Shown: positions 1 to 11,224, numbered from the stretch's first letter. The stretch: DNA of 64,000 bases from Tubiluchus corallicola (GCA_030141605.1 JAQGDQ010000056.1:310001-374000); one strand, 5' to 3'. The notes: generated from the letters alone by a model not told the origin. A program made the numbers and translations.

Positions 1-569
1 TCTACTGCTCCACTAAACATGTATATGCAAAAAAAGTCACAACTGCAAATTTCTTGCTGACATTTGTTTGTATGATTCTTAGAACACAAACAAATACCTC
101 GCTTCTTGTGGCAAAAAAGAGACAAATGTTTTCTTGTCAGTTACCATTATGACTGCGTGACACGTTGACAATAATATATCATTGTGTTTGTATGATGTAC
201 AAATACAGCTTGCAAACAATCAAAACATGACAACATGCAACACGAGACGTGACATCTGGTCAATGTCAGCAACTCAGTGGAGTGTACATAAGCAGCATCG
301 TACAGTCGGCATATCAAGAAGCTGCTGGCGTTATTTTCCAATTGAACACTTATATTAATTTGCCTAGCGGAGGGCGGGTAACGGGAGGCGTTATGATTTA
401 TTCTTTTATACAAATGAATACAGCCGTTTTGTTCTTGGCCATTGTGCAGGCGGTAAACGAGTTTGGCAGTATAACGATGTTTGACTGTATCTCCAGTGAC
501 AGTGACATTTTAAAGCATTCTGCATTCTAGTAAAACTACTATGGACGAAAGCAACTTCCAGTTACAAAC
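1..569. other. ABCB10 intron 12 (partial), no exon found
   Basis: I looked on the minus strand for the expected Walker B, D-loop and H-loop coding blocks and found none. A 94-codon plus-strand open frame at 249-530 is locally GC-richer than its surroundings. It shows no motif, lies antisense within the intron and is not called as a gene. Confidence 0.6.
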
Positions 570-613
570 CTTTAAAATAGCACGAGCAATTGCAATTCGT
601 TGTCTTTGTCCAC
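570..613 (-). CDS. ABCB10: ABCB10 exon 12: ABC signature
   Basis: A 44-nt micro-exon between acceptor TTTTCTAG and donor GTTTGT. Joined to exon 11 it completes LSGGQRQR and continues IAIARAILK, the ABC signature and the helix after it. It contributes only 14 whole codons and has no open frame long enough to be listed by a length filter. The next exon, expected to carry the Walker B and DEATSALD block, is not in the remaining 569 bases. Confidence 0.93.
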
Positions 614-1257
614 CTAGAAAATCAATAAATTACTTTTATTTAAACAATTTATATAGCTATTTTAATTTATGTTGATATATTATGAAAATAAGAATTTTTT
701 AGCTAACAAAAACAATTTAACAAAAATTGACACATTTTACTTTTTTTTAAAAATTTGTAACTTGTAGTTACGAGTTATGAATAGAAGTTATCGTTTGATT
801 TATTCTAGACTTTAGTGTCTAGCCTAGCTTTATTCTTGGACTCAGTAGTTACATGTTTAATAATTAAGAGAGGCACATTTTTGCACATGAAATGTGTGCT
901 TGCACAGCAAAACAGTCTGGAAGTCGGCAATTAAGATTTTTTAGTTAGTCACATATTCTGAATCTGAATCTTGTTAGGATCATTTTGCTACCAAGTTCAC
1001 CATTCTACGTTATTCCTAAGCTGAGATAATCTATGTTGAAGTTGAGTGTGCACCGTGTAGCGAAAAAAATAATCTACAGAAAATCTCTGTTAAAGTTTGC
1101 TATTGTTTTTATCACATTTTCACAGAGCCAGCTTAGCAACGGTATGAAAGGGTCGTTCTTATGGTTGCTGTTGCAGTTACAATTAAATCCAGTAGATGGC
1201 TGCTCAAGACGAGGACTTGGACTTGATAATGGAAAAATCGCATGAGAAATGGCAGCT

Positions 1258-1314
1258 TCCACAGATACTAAAGGAGTACTGAGGTACTCCTTACAGCGTC
1301 CACAGATACTAAGG
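1258..1314. repeat. short direct repeat with a perfect 9-bp hairpin
   Basis: The 17-mer TCCACAGATACTAARGG occurs twice, 40 bases apart. Between the copies AAGGAGTAC (1271-1279) and GTACTCCTT (1284-1292) form a perfect inverted repeat around a 4-base loop. It lies in ABCB10 intron 11; nothing else was seen in that intron (614-1644). Confidence 0.6.
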
Positions 1315-1644
1315 GATACTAAGGTACTAAAGGAATTTGAAAATACAAGTTTTCAATACTAATTTTTAGGCAGAGACACAAGGAAGGGGCAGTAAAAACC
1401 TAATTTTTAGTATTTTTAAAACCTTTTACAAGTGCTTTAATGCTAGAATATGAAACTTAAATATATTTAACCTTTGCTTTTATCAAAAACAAAAAATAGA
1501 TATCGGACCCAATTTTTTATGCATTCTACTTTGAGGCTTCACAAAGCTGTTGCTACCAGGCCAACTTCCGGATGGTTTTGGTTTGCAAGCACATACATGA
1601 ATATTTTCTGCATACTCTGAACATTGAAAAGAATTCAGAAATAC

Positions 1645-1825
1645 CAGACAACATAAGACCACGCTCGCCAACTATAGTGTTAAATTCTTCTGGAAAGCTT
1701 CGAATGAAAGTGTATGCATTTGCTTTTTTCGCAGCTTCAATCACTTCATCTGTTGTTACCATTTCAGGACAGGTGGCACCATATGCAATATTTTCTGCAA
1801 TAGTTGTCGAGAAGAGAATGGGCTC
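1645..1825 (-). CDS. ABCB10: ABCB10 exon 11: Q-loop to signature
   Basis: 181 nt, phase 0 in and phase 1 out. It opens [20 protein letters not shown] and runs to [14 protein letters not shown] at donor GTATTT. The order ([27 protein letters not shown]) is the family order between Q-loop and signature. Human ABCB10 has [18 protein letters not shown] and FIRNFPQGFNTVVGEKG. Confidence 0.95.
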
Positions 1826-2361
1826 CTACAAATATCCCAAACAATTTTTTTTCAAAAATTATATTAACAAGCAAAAGCACATTATGTTAACACTCGAATA
1901 AGTTTCTACTTACTGATGGTCTAATTAAACTTATAGAAATAAAGGGCATCGTTTATTATTCTATGCATTCAGAACATATACTTTAACACCCATGTCATTT
2001 AGCATTTTCAGCCAAGGTCAGTCTTAGCTGGATTGGAAGCACACAAGGCAGCCATGTAAGCCTTCACATGCTAAGGAGCACTTCCCTTAAACATGTTTTA
2101 TTTTTCGCCCATATATCAGGGCAATCTGAGAAACGATGTTCATCAGCCACCATGCGAAATGTAACACCACTTAAGAAAGGGGTATTCTTGAGTTCTAACT
2201 CGCAGCCATTTGCATCTAAAAAATTAGTGACCTTATTGCCTGTCCAATACAGGTCCAAGTAAGTTTTACAAATATAAAAAACAATGTAAACAGAGTCCGT
2301 TACATTAGAAAAACTTTAAGAATTTAATAAGAATTTTTTCAATAAGCAGCATCATTATTAC

Positions 2362-2441
2362 CTGACTAACTGTTCCTATATGATTTCTCAACCACGAAGG
2401 ATTTAGTTTTTTTATATCTGTACCATCAACAGTTATATTTC
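2362..2441 (-). CDS. ABCB10: ABCB10 exon 10: up to the Q-loop
   Basis: 80 nt, phase 1 in and phase 0 out. The peptide NITVDGTDIKKLNPSWLRNH continues IGTVSQ. The final Gln is the Q-loop that senses the gamma-phosphate and contacts the membrane domain. Acceptor TTTTTTTAG, donor GTAATA. Confidence 0.95.
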
Positions 2442-2464
2442 CTAAAAAAATTAACATTTGGTTA

Positions 2465-2790
2465 AAAAAAGACAAGTCTCTTAGCATGTTGAATTATTTT
2501 GCTGTTATCACTTAAACTTAGAAAATACAATAAATAAATTTACAAAAAACTGTCTAAGGCATAAAATTAATTTATACTACTACTGTATAAAAATTGTCTA
2601 AAAAAGTGCGATGGTAGCCGCCTTTTACTTTGAAACGGTCTGGCAAGAAATCAGAAAATTAGTCATCTAATTCTTTTATAAAAATTTGTTATACTTATGA
2701 CGGAAATTCACAGTGCATTGCTTTTCTTCAGTTGACGAGTGGCGTCAATGGTGGAAGAATTGGTGTTCAAAATGGGAGAGCCCAAGGGTG
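2465..2790 (+). repeat. dispersed repeat family B, copy 1 (in ABCB10 intron 9)
   Basis: By eye this aligns with 53165-53540. Shared blocks include the start (GACAAGTCTC against GAGCAAGTCTC), ACTTAAACTTAGAAAATA against ATTTAAACTTAGGAAAATA, the TTTATACTACT/AATATACTACC block, and a right-hand block around ACAGTGCATTGCTTTTCTTC against ACAGTGTGCTACTTTTCTTC. The second copy has roughly 80-100 extra bases in the middle. No terminal repeats or coding potential were seen, so the element class is unknown. Confidence 0.65.
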
Positions 2791-3080
2791 AAATGATCGC
2801 AAGTGATTTTACTAATTGCACGAGGTGCTCATCACACTTTTATTCCGTCTAATATGTTTTTTGCGAACATTGAATAATCCTAACTTCCCAGAAGGCCCTT
2901 TAGCTAAGCAATATAATGAAAAGGGGTTTTCAAAACACACTCAACATAGCAGCATATTAAATGGGTAACTCAAGACAAGTGAGAAAAAGGAGAAGTGCAA
3001 AACTTACAAATATCTGCAACAAGCAAGAAATAGAAATATAAATATTGTGAAATAAAGTTGTGAGAATGAACCATACCCAC

Positions 3081-3192
3081 CACTGTTAACATTATAGTAA
3101 CGCAATAGTAAACTAGCCAAAGTGGATTTTCCTGAGCCACTTGAACCAACAACAGCTAGTACAGAGCCAGCAGGTACCAAGAGATCCAATTC
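3081..3192 (-). CDS. ABCB10: ABCB10 exon 9: Walker A
   Basis: 112 nt, phase 0 in and phase 1 out. The peptide [20 protein letters not shown] continues [27 protein letters not shown] is a complete Walker A P-loop. The donor is GTGGGT. A downstream GTATGG is also present, but only the upstream choice keeps exon 10 in frame and reproduces the family sequence (NSG-NITVDG against human ASG-TISLDG). Confidence 0.95.
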
Positions 3193-3943
3193 CTATAAAA
3201 CAAAAAAAAATAGGATTAGTAACTTTCTCTAAAAATACTGTAACCACACTCAAAAAAGAAGAAAACTATTATTTTCGATGAAACAATTCTTTGTCAAATG
3301 CAAACAGGTGAATGAGTTGAAACCATGCTGGCTGTAATTCAAATTCAGGAGGCAGTAGGTAACAAATTTAGAAATAAATGTCAAGGCAATTGACAAGTGC
3401 CCTGAAGTTAATGTTAACAAAAGTTGTTTCACAGGACATTCTCAATGCAATCTGAGTGGTCGCACCGCACATGTATGCTTCCTGAATGACTGATGATTGC
3501 CTACTTGTTCTATGTAAAAGATCAGCAAAAAAAACTGAACATAAAAAATTATTTTAACAATATAATATATTTAAAATGATCAGTACAAATACAAAAGTTA
3601 AAACTTCTCATATGATATGAGTGACTTGCCCTGCCTCTCCCACTTGTGCTAACTCATGGTTAATAGCATCAAAAGTCTTTGATATATACCGCTCTTATTT
3701 TATTATATCAAAAAACACTGTGCTAACTTATTGCTTATCGTGCTCAATGCCAGTCTCATGAATGGAGATATTTCATTACTGTTACCTACTATTTAATTAA
3801 GCATTCGATTTGCTATTAAGCTGCATATTGCTTTAAAATCAATTGTTTCTCTTTGAAGCCACAAAGATTTGCAGTGAGCAAAGTTTTCCAGAAAAATTAC
3901 TAATTTACAATTCTCATCACATTTGAATGACTTGACAAGTTAC

Positions 3944-4038
3944 CTGAAAAATTGGAGCTTCCGAACGGCTTGGATACATGAATCTCACATTTTTAAACTC
4001 TAACAAACCTTGTAATGGCAAAACAGGAACAATACCTT
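3944..4038 (-). CDS. ABCB10: ABCB10 exon 8: start of nucleotide-binding domain (A-loop)
   Basis: 95 nt, ending in phase 0. The peptide reads EGIVPVLPLQGLLEFKNVRF followed by MYPSRSEAPIFQ. The YPSR aromatic position is the A-loop that stacks on the adenine of ATP. The acceptor is TTTTCTATAG and the donor is GTAACT after CAG. Confidence 0.94.
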
Positions 4039-4295
4039 CTATAGAAAAAAAATATCCACATTATTTCTCTTTTCATCAAAACTGTGTTCATAATATTAAA
4101 CTATCAATATTCCCTTATACAGAAAAACTGAACTGAACTGGTTTCTTGTTCACAATGCTAACTTGAAAAGCCTTACCATTCTTGCATGAACTTTGTATCT
4201 TGTATTCTCAAAACGGCTAAGACAAGTATAACTGAGCAAAATGAGAAAGTTTGCTCAATTACCTCCAGCAACACACCCAATAATATTTCATTTAC

Positions 4296-4391
4296 CATTT
4301 ATTGGAATTGCAGCTTTTTTGTCGACTATCTCCCATAACCTTGAACTTGCACCAATTCCGCGCATCATCTCACTATAGAAGGAACTGATTC
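4296..4391 (-). CDS. ABCB10: ABCB10 exon 7: end of membrane domain
   Basis: Short 96-nt exon, phase 1 in and phase 1 out. The acceptor TCTGCTTTTAG is followed by GISSFYSEMMRGIGASSRLW and then EIVDKKAAIPING. Human ABCB10 has [21 protein letters not shown] at this point. The exon links the last helix to the nucleotide-binding domain. The donor is GTAAAT. Confidence 0.94.
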
Positions 4392-5529
4392 CTAAAAGCA
4401 GACATCACATTCAATATACTATTTGCTATTTCAATATGCTATTTTTCTCAATTTGAGAACACCTATCCAGTTGTGAAGTTTTAAACATTACAAAGTTTTA
4501 CAGTTTGTCTGTGAATAAGTGGGAAATTGTCAGTTACTTGAATGACAGTGAAAACATGAGACCATAAGACTATGACATTTGAAACACTGGTGAGCAAGAT
4601 ACCAAAAACAAATAACTCCCAGGACATGTAATAGAGCAAAACCTGAATATATGCAAAACTATACAAAGGCATTATCCCAAAGTTTAAAATAGTATAACAA
4701 GCTATCTCAAAATAGCTTTACAAAAAAAGACGAGAACCTGTATTTTGATATAGACACATACAGTTAATGTGCAAAAACTAATTACAAAAAAATGAAAATT
4801 TTATGGAATATAAAAATTTTAATGTCAAATAACTATTAAGATACCAAATTATCGCAGTCTTGCATGTTATACATGAAAATGGGAGAGCTCCAATTTTAGT
4901 ATGGCATTAAATATTATTGCTGAAGCCAAAACTTTAGTAATGACTACTTGTTAAAGATGTTTGATTAAAACTAGTGGGGGTTCCTTGAACAGTTAAGGAT
5001 TGCATAATATTTTGAATATGGCACAGAAATTTTCAAATTTAAGATTCACTGTTGAGCAAAAACTTATGTCAACACTGAGTATAAGTTTCTTTCCCAAAGA
5101 GCTCTGATCAAAAACTGTAGCCTCACCAGCACTGTCATTTTGCAACTAATCTCAGCCAGTGATTCCACTGATCTATGGATCAGGACCCAAGTTTGCCCAC
5201 CAGTAAGAGCCGAATAAGGTTGCATAAAGTTTGAAAAAATAATTATCAGTGCATTTGTAGCACACACTTCACTGACTAAGCAAAAAAAATTACACCAACT
5301 AAACGATAAAAATAATAACAATTCTTTTTGGTGAACCAGTGATGTTTTCTGGTGTACACTGGGACAGTCGGCACAAACATATTCAATTATCAAGAATATT
5401 CTTTTCTAGTTACACAAATGTTTCCAATAGATAAGTAACACTAAATGATACTACCATACAACTTTATATGGGAAACCTTTCGGGATGTACTACAAAATTT
5501 TTTTTTCTTCCCCTTTAATAAAAACTTAC

Positions 5530-5665
5530 CTCCGATAGATATTCCGACCCAGGCAGCATACAGCATAAAGGAAGAAAGTTGTCCGACAGTAATCAAAGAG
5601 CTCTCCATCATCATGCCTCCACTGTACAAAACTGCAACAACTATCAAATTCCCAGACAAACCAGC
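5530..5665 (-). CDS. ABCB10: ABCB10 exon 6: helices 5-6
   Basis: Codons 359-403 plus one base. It opens after TTTTTATAG with [17 protein letters not shown]. The peptide then reads [19 protein letters not shown] followed by ISIGG, nearly superimposable on human ABCB10 HMTVGELSSFLMYAFWVG and ISIGG. The donor GTAAGT follows GGA G (phase 1). This is the most family-specific stretch of the membrane domain seen here. Confidence 0.96.
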
Positions 5666-5879
5666 CTATAAAAATGTCACATAACACAAAGGCATAAATA
5701 TCATAAGATCTCAAGTTTGTACAGCCTTAAATCACTAAATTTAATATTGTTTTGCTTTTGGCAGAACTTTTTAATAGTGATTCATGTACTCACAATAGCC
5801 AATTGCATTTATTTAAATGAAAGTCGTTTCTATATTTTAAATAGAAAATTAATAGATGATTTGCAAAACAATGTGAATG

Positions 5880-5926
5880 TACACACACGCACGCACGCAC
5901 GAACGCCCGCACACACGCACACACAT
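5880..5926. repeat. CA/CG-rich microsatellite
   Basis: An imperfect ACAC/GCAC tract with CGCACG interruptions in ABCB10 intron 5. The rest of that intron shows no feature. Confidence 0.85.
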
Positions 5927-6292
5927 GTTTACTAAACATAGCTCAGTTGGGTTACATACATATCTGAGCATAACAGTTCAAATGTATTAATTAATGGAGA
6001 GATTCAAACCCACAGTTATCTTTGAAACCAAAAAGGAAACATAAAAAAATCACAAAACAAATTAAACATTTCCTGGTTTCAGTGCTCAGTTGCAATTTGT
6101 TCACAGTTATTTGTTTCCTTCAAATTTGTTTTCAAAAATGTCACTAAAATGTATTTTGCATGGGGCACAGAGGCAGTAAACACACACATTGTATTTATGG
6201 AAATTTATATTCCTGTATCTTGTTAAGGATATCCATAATATACATTTTGTAAAACTGTTTCAAAAGCATCTGCAGGAAAAAAATTTACATAC

Positions 6293-6439
6293 AAAGCCAA
6301 AAAAGAGGCTCCGATAGAGAGCGTCCTGATAAGACAAATCCAATACTTTCTCTACACGTTCTGAATAACGTTTACATTCCCAGTCTTCCTGTGCAAATGC
6401 TCTCACGGTCCTAATGTTACTGATTCTCTCTTCTGCAAC
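6293..6439 (-). CDS. ABCB10: ABCB10 exon 5: second coupling loop region
   Basis: Codons 310-358, phase 0 to phase 0 (147 nt). Acceptor TTTTCTGCTTAG; the peptide starts VAEERISNIRTVRAFAQED and ends RSLFFGF. The conserved AEER-I-N-RTVRAF motif of B-type half transporters is intact. Because this exon is short and has no ATG of its own, it is easily missed by open-frame searches. The donor is GTATGT. Confidence 0.94.
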
Positions 6440-6714
6440 CTAAGCAGAAAATTGTACATGCATATTACAGAAATCTAAAAAACTAAAAAACACTTTGTTA
6501 GCCAGGGCGCAACTTCGATGCGACTGCTACGTATTTATCTCATTCTCAGTGTGAAAATACAGAAAACAATAATTTAATGACAGCCACAAGCTGAATGTCA
6601 ATAATCACCATCACCAAAAAAAGGTCAATACTGATGATGTGCCACTCTAGCCACTCTCTATAAATTGGCTTGCATAGGCATAAGCTCTTTTGTGAACATA
6701 TTATTAAACAAAAT

Positions 6715-6716
<2 letters not shown>

Positions 6717-6753
<37 letters not shown>
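6717..6753. repeat. (AC)n microsatellite
   Basis: About 18 uninterrupted AC units in ABCB10 intron 4. Read on the other strand it produces a poly Val-Cys open frame, which is not a gene. Confidence 0.95.
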
Positions 6754-6754
<1 letters not shown>

Positions 6755-6891
6755 CCACAAAACATTTTTAGATCCAACTTTCAGTACATTTGGTGTTACA
6801 CCGTCTTGTGTGACAGTGGTATATTTACATATCCATAACTCATAGCTTACTAGCATAAAAATGCATCCCGAAAAACCAATGTTAGCATTAC

Positions 6892-7026
6892 CGTTGTAGC
6901 CTCTGCTAATGCATCCTGCACATTCTTAGTGATGTTGCGAACGTAACGTCCATACACTACAGAAACTAGAGCTACGGGTGGTACTATTCCCAAACCAACA
7001 AGTGCCAACTTCGGCGAAACGTAAAA
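6892..7026 (-). CDS. ABCB10: ABCB10 exon 4: helix pair and VVYGRYVRNITK loop
   Basis: Codons 265-309, a phase 0 to phase 0 exon of exactly 45 codons. It opens after TTTTTTCAG with FYVSPKLALVGLGIVPPVAL and continues SVVYGRYVRNITKNVQDALA EATT. Human ABCB10 has the equivalent FFVSPNLA and IAVIYGRYLRKLTK blocks. The donor is GTAATG. Confidence 0.95.
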
Positions 7027-7912
7027 CTGAAAAAAGTTCTGTAATGTCATTTTCCTCAAAATTGCCAAGGTTAAAATTGCAAAAAGCACATAGAGAACGT
7101 AATGCTTCTTACAATAAAGCCTTTGGGCCTGATCACTCCAGGTTAAGATTCAAGCACATTAACGAATAAAAGAACAAATGCAAATATCTGAAATTCATTT
7201 GCATGCCGCTTTGTAGCTTTGGAAATAAACATATGATATGCTCAGTCAGTAAAATGTTTGCCCCAAAACACTATAAAATTTTCAGATTGAAAATTTGTTC
7301 TCTAGATTTCCAAATGACTGCACGTTTTCTACAAGGTTCAACATTGCTTAACTTTCGCTACTAAGTGCAAAATGTGATCAGTCAACTATTCGCACCAGGC
7401 AACTCGTTCACTATTTTCATAAATAATTACATCTGTGTTTTTTCTGCCATCTATAGTACAGATGCAAACAGAAGAAATTAAAACGTCAGATGAAATAAAT
7501 AAAACAGCAGGGAAGGAATGCCACAAGCACCAAGAACCAAGTCTTCTGATTACATTCCTCCTTTCCTTATACCAACCCAATAAATTTCCTAAAAGGTTTT
7601 TCAAGAAAATGCTCTCTTTAGCAAAAGTCAAGGACAATGTTCCATTTAGCACGCAGTGACATGTTTATTACTACAGCAATGCAAAAAAACCAATGACAGC
7701 ACAACAAAACTACAACCAAACTGTAGAACAAAATTGAAGTAATATTTAACAGTTTTGACAAAAATGAATAAAAAGTTCTTAAATGTATTGACCGTGTCAT
7801 AAAAGATACAATACATTTAAATACATACAAAAACAAAGACTTCAAGTTACATAAGTTTTTTAGACATTGTATAAATAACACAATAAAGCAAGCACAAAAA
7901 TGCAGTATATAC

Positions 7913-8115
7913 CATCATGGATACTCCGGCTAAAATCTGTGCAGTAGATCGCAGACCATCAGATATATTTTGTGTAATAGCCTGCCCCACCAACGTCGTA
8001 TCAGTTGATAAGCGATTTACCAACTCACCCGTCTTTGCATTGTCAAAAAATGCCATTTCCTGAGTAATGATAGAACCAAATACGTTTTTCCGCAATTGTT
8101 TTACTACTCGCTGAC
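7913..8115 (-). CDS. ABCB10: ABCB10 exon 3: intracellular loop 1
   Basis: About codons 197-264. The acceptor TTTTGCAG precedes GTCAGCGAG, completing the Gly of HTSG and continuing QRVVKQLRKNVFGSIITQ. The segment EMAFFDNAKTGELVNRLS with TDTTLVGQAITQNISDGLR is the hallmark FFD-TGEL-NRLS-D coupling loop of ABCB half transporters. It ends ILAGVSMM in phase 0 at donor GTATAT. Confidence 0.95.
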
Positions 8116-8952
8116 CTGCAAAATTCTTTAATGTGATACATCTGACTCATTACTATAAGTTAAATGACATTGTGCTAATAAATTAGTAATGAAGTACCCA
8201 AAAAGTAGTATGTTTTACCTTAACTGAGGAATTGCTAAAACTGGATCAGCACATGTTAGCAGAAGAGATGTTAGTATAGTTTCTAGTGCATTTAGTACAA
8301 AAGGGGAAGGGACTAAATTTAAATAGATCAACTTAGCAGCAAAATGAGTTTCTTAATTTGCTACTGGCTAATTAAAAGTAGTAGCAATAAAGGCTTGAAC
8401 TTTCTGTGGTATCCATTTGGCAGCTCTAAATTTGCCTGATCTGAATCTAAATAAGTAGATCAGAATTAGATCCAGAACCAGATCCTGCTCTTGAAGGGTA
8501 CAAATGGCCACTACAAATATTGATCAAGTGCAAATTGTCCTCAGCTGATATAGTGATAGAAAATTATGGTCAATTTAGTTAGTTTTGTAAATCGATTAAA
8601 ACATTCTTTTGTTTTTTTCTAAGCCTAGGTTAATAAACATGATATTGAAATTATTTCCTGCTACACAATAACAGATAAAATGAAACCTAAACTTGGTGGT
8701 TAATCTCTACATAAAGTCTGAAAACATGACATTTGTATTTTATGCGTATATTTACTGAAAACTGCATTTGTTTGCATTTTAAACTAAAAACTAAAGTACG
8801 TGTGTGTGCGCGCGTGCGTAGCAGTTCACAATATACAGAATTGCATGCGCAAGTGACACACCTCAAATAAAAGCGGAATATCGATAGAAAACAATTTTGT
8901 ACAAACAAATTAAAAAATTAAAGAGAAGTTATTTACGTTGACAAAACGTTAC

Positions 8953-9156
8953 CTGAAGTATGTATTAAGTAACTCCGACAGAAATTTGCAAATGCACCAA
9001 CCAGAAAGACAGCAATAAGAACCTTCACGAATGAGGTAAGTGTTTTAAGCATATTGCCTTCTTGGGAGGAGGTATAAATGATATCAATGACTTTACCAAT
9101 GCAAAATGGCACAGCCATAGAAACCATACTAGATATCACAAGAAAGATAATAGCAC
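8953..9156 (-). CDS. ABCB10: ABCB10 exon 2: first transmembrane helices
   Basis: About codons 129-196. The acceptor TTTCAG opens on GTGCTATT, giving SAIIFLVISSMVSMAVPF followed by CIGKVIDIIYTSS. This is the first helix and first extracytosolic loop of the family (human [21 protein letters not shown]). A second helix follows (KVLIAVFLVGAFANFCRSYL). The exon ends in HTSG at donor GTAACG, phase 1. Confidence 0.93.
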
Positions 9157-9776
9157 CTGAAACAAGCAAAAATCAATCAGTTTTTCCCATTCATCCAAAT
9201 AAATGTTTATGATAAATAAGTCAATAAATAAGTATTTTTCAATACTAAAAAGTTCCTAATCAAGCTGTTTTATGATATTTACTGGAATTACTAGTAGGAC
9301 TTAGCTTAATATCACTATTTTGCCAAAATGCTAGGGTAAACCAGTGGAAGGTTTAATAATGATAATCCTGCCTCCTAATAATAAAATTTTCTTTTAACTC
9401 ATTAGCGCATTCCACTTCCCACTTCTAACTCAAGTTTTCCTTATCCACATTAAAAATAATATACTTGGATGAACTAAACAAACAAAAAATCACGTTGCAA
9501 TCACGTTATCCACTTGTGTTGTATTTTAGCTTTCCAATCATATGACAGAATTGGTATTGTATAAAACGTGATCATTTTGTGTGCAGAGCAAATTAACATA
9601 CTACTAATTAAACATATTCATTTTGTAGGTAGAGCAAATCAACTTATTGTTAATTTTCTATACTGGTGGTGAGAGTGTATATTATATGCAAGCTCGCACT
9701 TTACTTCGTATCATACTAGAACTACATAGTTATGAAAAACGTTACTGACAAATGTAATAAAATATCACAAACATAC

Positions 9777-10161
9777 TGCCAATTCTCCATTTTTCAGGTT
9801 TGGCCAACAGAAGTAATCTTCTTAAATCCTTTGACTTTGGTAAATTAAAGCCCTTGTTTGGTAAGACATTCTTTGTTGAGTGCAATCGCCACCACACAGT
9901 AAAAGGTGAAGAACGCCCAAATGACAACTTTCCAAGCTGTGATCTTGAAAAGGACGGAATTGGACAACGAGTTAATACACATCTCGTACTAGTTTGAAAG
10001 GAAGACGAAAAGCATCTGCCACGTTGGACTAACATTGTTGTTTTGAAACACCGTAATGCAGTTCTAGAGTACATTATTTCTTTAATGTGGCTCAAAGGCA
10101 CAAACGTAGTTGACACATAGTTCAGCCCTACTTGCCTAACTGGCAAACCAATCCACATCAT
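9777..10161 (-). CDS. ABCB10: ABCB10 exon 1: start codon and mitochondrial presequence
   Basis: Codons 1-128 plus one base. The start is placed at the ATG-ATG pair (10161). The frame just upstream contains only a TTG and then a TGA stop, so no earlier ATG exists. Other in-frame Met codons lie within the first 50 residues and could be used instead. The first ~100 residues are rich in Arg, Ser, Thr and Phe with almost no acidic residues (for example MLVQRGRCFSSSFQTSTRC), as expected of a matrix-targeting peptide. The exon ends LLLLAKPEKWRIG just before the first membrane helix. Its donor GTATGT leaves phase 1, which the next exon completes. Confidence 0.9.
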
Positions 10162-10664
10162 TTTACTGTTTTTCAAAAAATATCATTCATTTAGATAAAC
10201 AAGAGAAGACATCAGCAAAATCAGTTGGGTTGGTAATCAAACATCTGTACAATTTAGCCTGAAAAAACAAAGTTTGTTAAGATAAAAGGCATTAAAACAA
10301 TAAAAAATGGTGGTTTATTGCCTTAGCAAATTTGCATTTCTGAAAGCAAGAATTTGGCATTGATCCATGGTTTCTAGCTTTGTTTATACAGCACTAAATA
10401 TTAGCTATAGATATTGCTGATAGATTACTGATTTAGTTATTTTGGATTTTTCAATGCAGTTGAGAATGTAATGGAAATTACTGAAACTTCTTGTCTTAAA
10501 TAAAGATAATCTAGTTAACATTAAATAAAAATATTTATTTTTGTTTCTTGCATTTTTCTTTTAAAAAGTGAATTTCTTTCAGTAACATTTTATTCTAAAT
10601 TAAATATAAATTTTAATGCCAAGTGAAAAATAAGCCTATTATTACATTATATTACTACCTAAAT
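10162..10664 (-). promoter_or_regulatory. 5' flank of ABCB10
   Basis: The promoter and 5'UTR of ABCB10 must lie in this stretch, because the coding start is at 10161 and stops interrupt the frame immediately upstream. I see no clear TATA box or CpG island, so no transcription start is proposed. The outer part is plain AT-rich sequence up to the hAT-like element. Confidence 0.4.
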
Positions 10665-11224
10665 CAGGGCTGTGCAAACCACGGCCTGCAAAGAGATCAT
10701 GTGCAGCCCGCGAAGAGATTTGTCAACCTAATGAAAGTGCGGCCTGGGCAATGAATTGAGTCGCAAGTATCAGGAAGATGTTTCTAGCTAAAGTCCGCAC
10801 CATGATCGCAAATATAGTGTGGGTAGATCACATGGCATTAACCCTTACAAGACGGCTGTCATTTAGTGTCACTGTCGCACATTGTGAAATTTCACGATGC
10901 TCACTTGGAACACAAAAAAGCGATGTAAACATAGCAAACCATCATGGAAGCTGCCATTGAAACACCAAATGTGCAAAAAATGTGAGACGCAATCAGATTG
11001 GCTGGTAGGAGAACCAATCAGCCAATCAGTAGTCTCATATTATCGGGCCGGTGGATCGGTCCAGTCGTCTTCTTGGTCATAATAGGCAAATCATTTTGAC
11101 TTGGCTATTTTATACTTATTATAAAATAACTAAGGCAAAATGATCTACCTACTATGGCCAAGAAAATGAATGGGCCGATCAATTTATAAGTAGCACACAT
11201 GCTGAAAAAGTGTGGTCACCCCTG
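10665..11224. mobile_element. hAT-like non-autonomous DNA element
   Basis: The left end reads CAGGGCTGTGCAAACCACGG. The right end, reverse-complemented, reads CAGGGGTGACCACACTTTTT. These are imperfect terminal inverted repeats of the CAGGGGTG-CCA-AC type common to hAT elements of the Charlie sort. Internal phrases such as GCAGCCCGCGAAG and GTGCGGCCTGG are also typical of such elements. There is no transposase frame. A clean 8-bp target duplication is not visible (ACCTAAAT against ATATAGGG), so the copy is either old or mis-bounded. Confidence 0.5.

Larger units (their letters stand above)
570..10161 (-). other. ABCB10: ABCB10-type mitochondrial ABC transporter gene (3' end off window)
   Basis: Gene overview. 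Twelve coding exons on the minus strand join with matching phases to 1,818 nt (606 codons): presequence, six-helix transmembrane domain, and the nucleotide-binding domain as far as the ABC signature. Seen directly are a Walker A (GSSGSGKST), a Q-loop (GTVSQ then EPILFS) and a signature (LSGGQRQR). The order, spacing and wording of the membrane-domain blocks (MTVxELSSFMLY-like [21 protein letters not shown] region, VVYGRYVRNITK, AEERISNIRTVRAFA) match ABCB10 as I know the family. ABCB10 is a half transporter that homodimerises in the inner mitochondrial membrane and is linked to haem synthesis and oxidative-stress protection. Human ABCB10 is about 738 residues, so roughly 90-130 residues (Walker B, D-loop, H-loop) should lie left of position 1. 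Introns run from about 0.25 to 1.1 kb and hold microsatellites and one dispersed repeat. Confidence 0.95.

Noticed and set aside
249-530. 94-codon plus-strand open frame, locally GC-richer
   Set aside because: Antisense within ABCB10 intron 12, no motif, no promoter or splice context seen.
2064-2258. Minus-strand frame beginning MDLYWTGNKV, reminiscent of an LDL-receptor YWTD repeat
   Set aside because: Only one four-residue resemblance, no further repeats or cysteine pattern, and both strands are open here; probably chance or an old unrecognised repeat.
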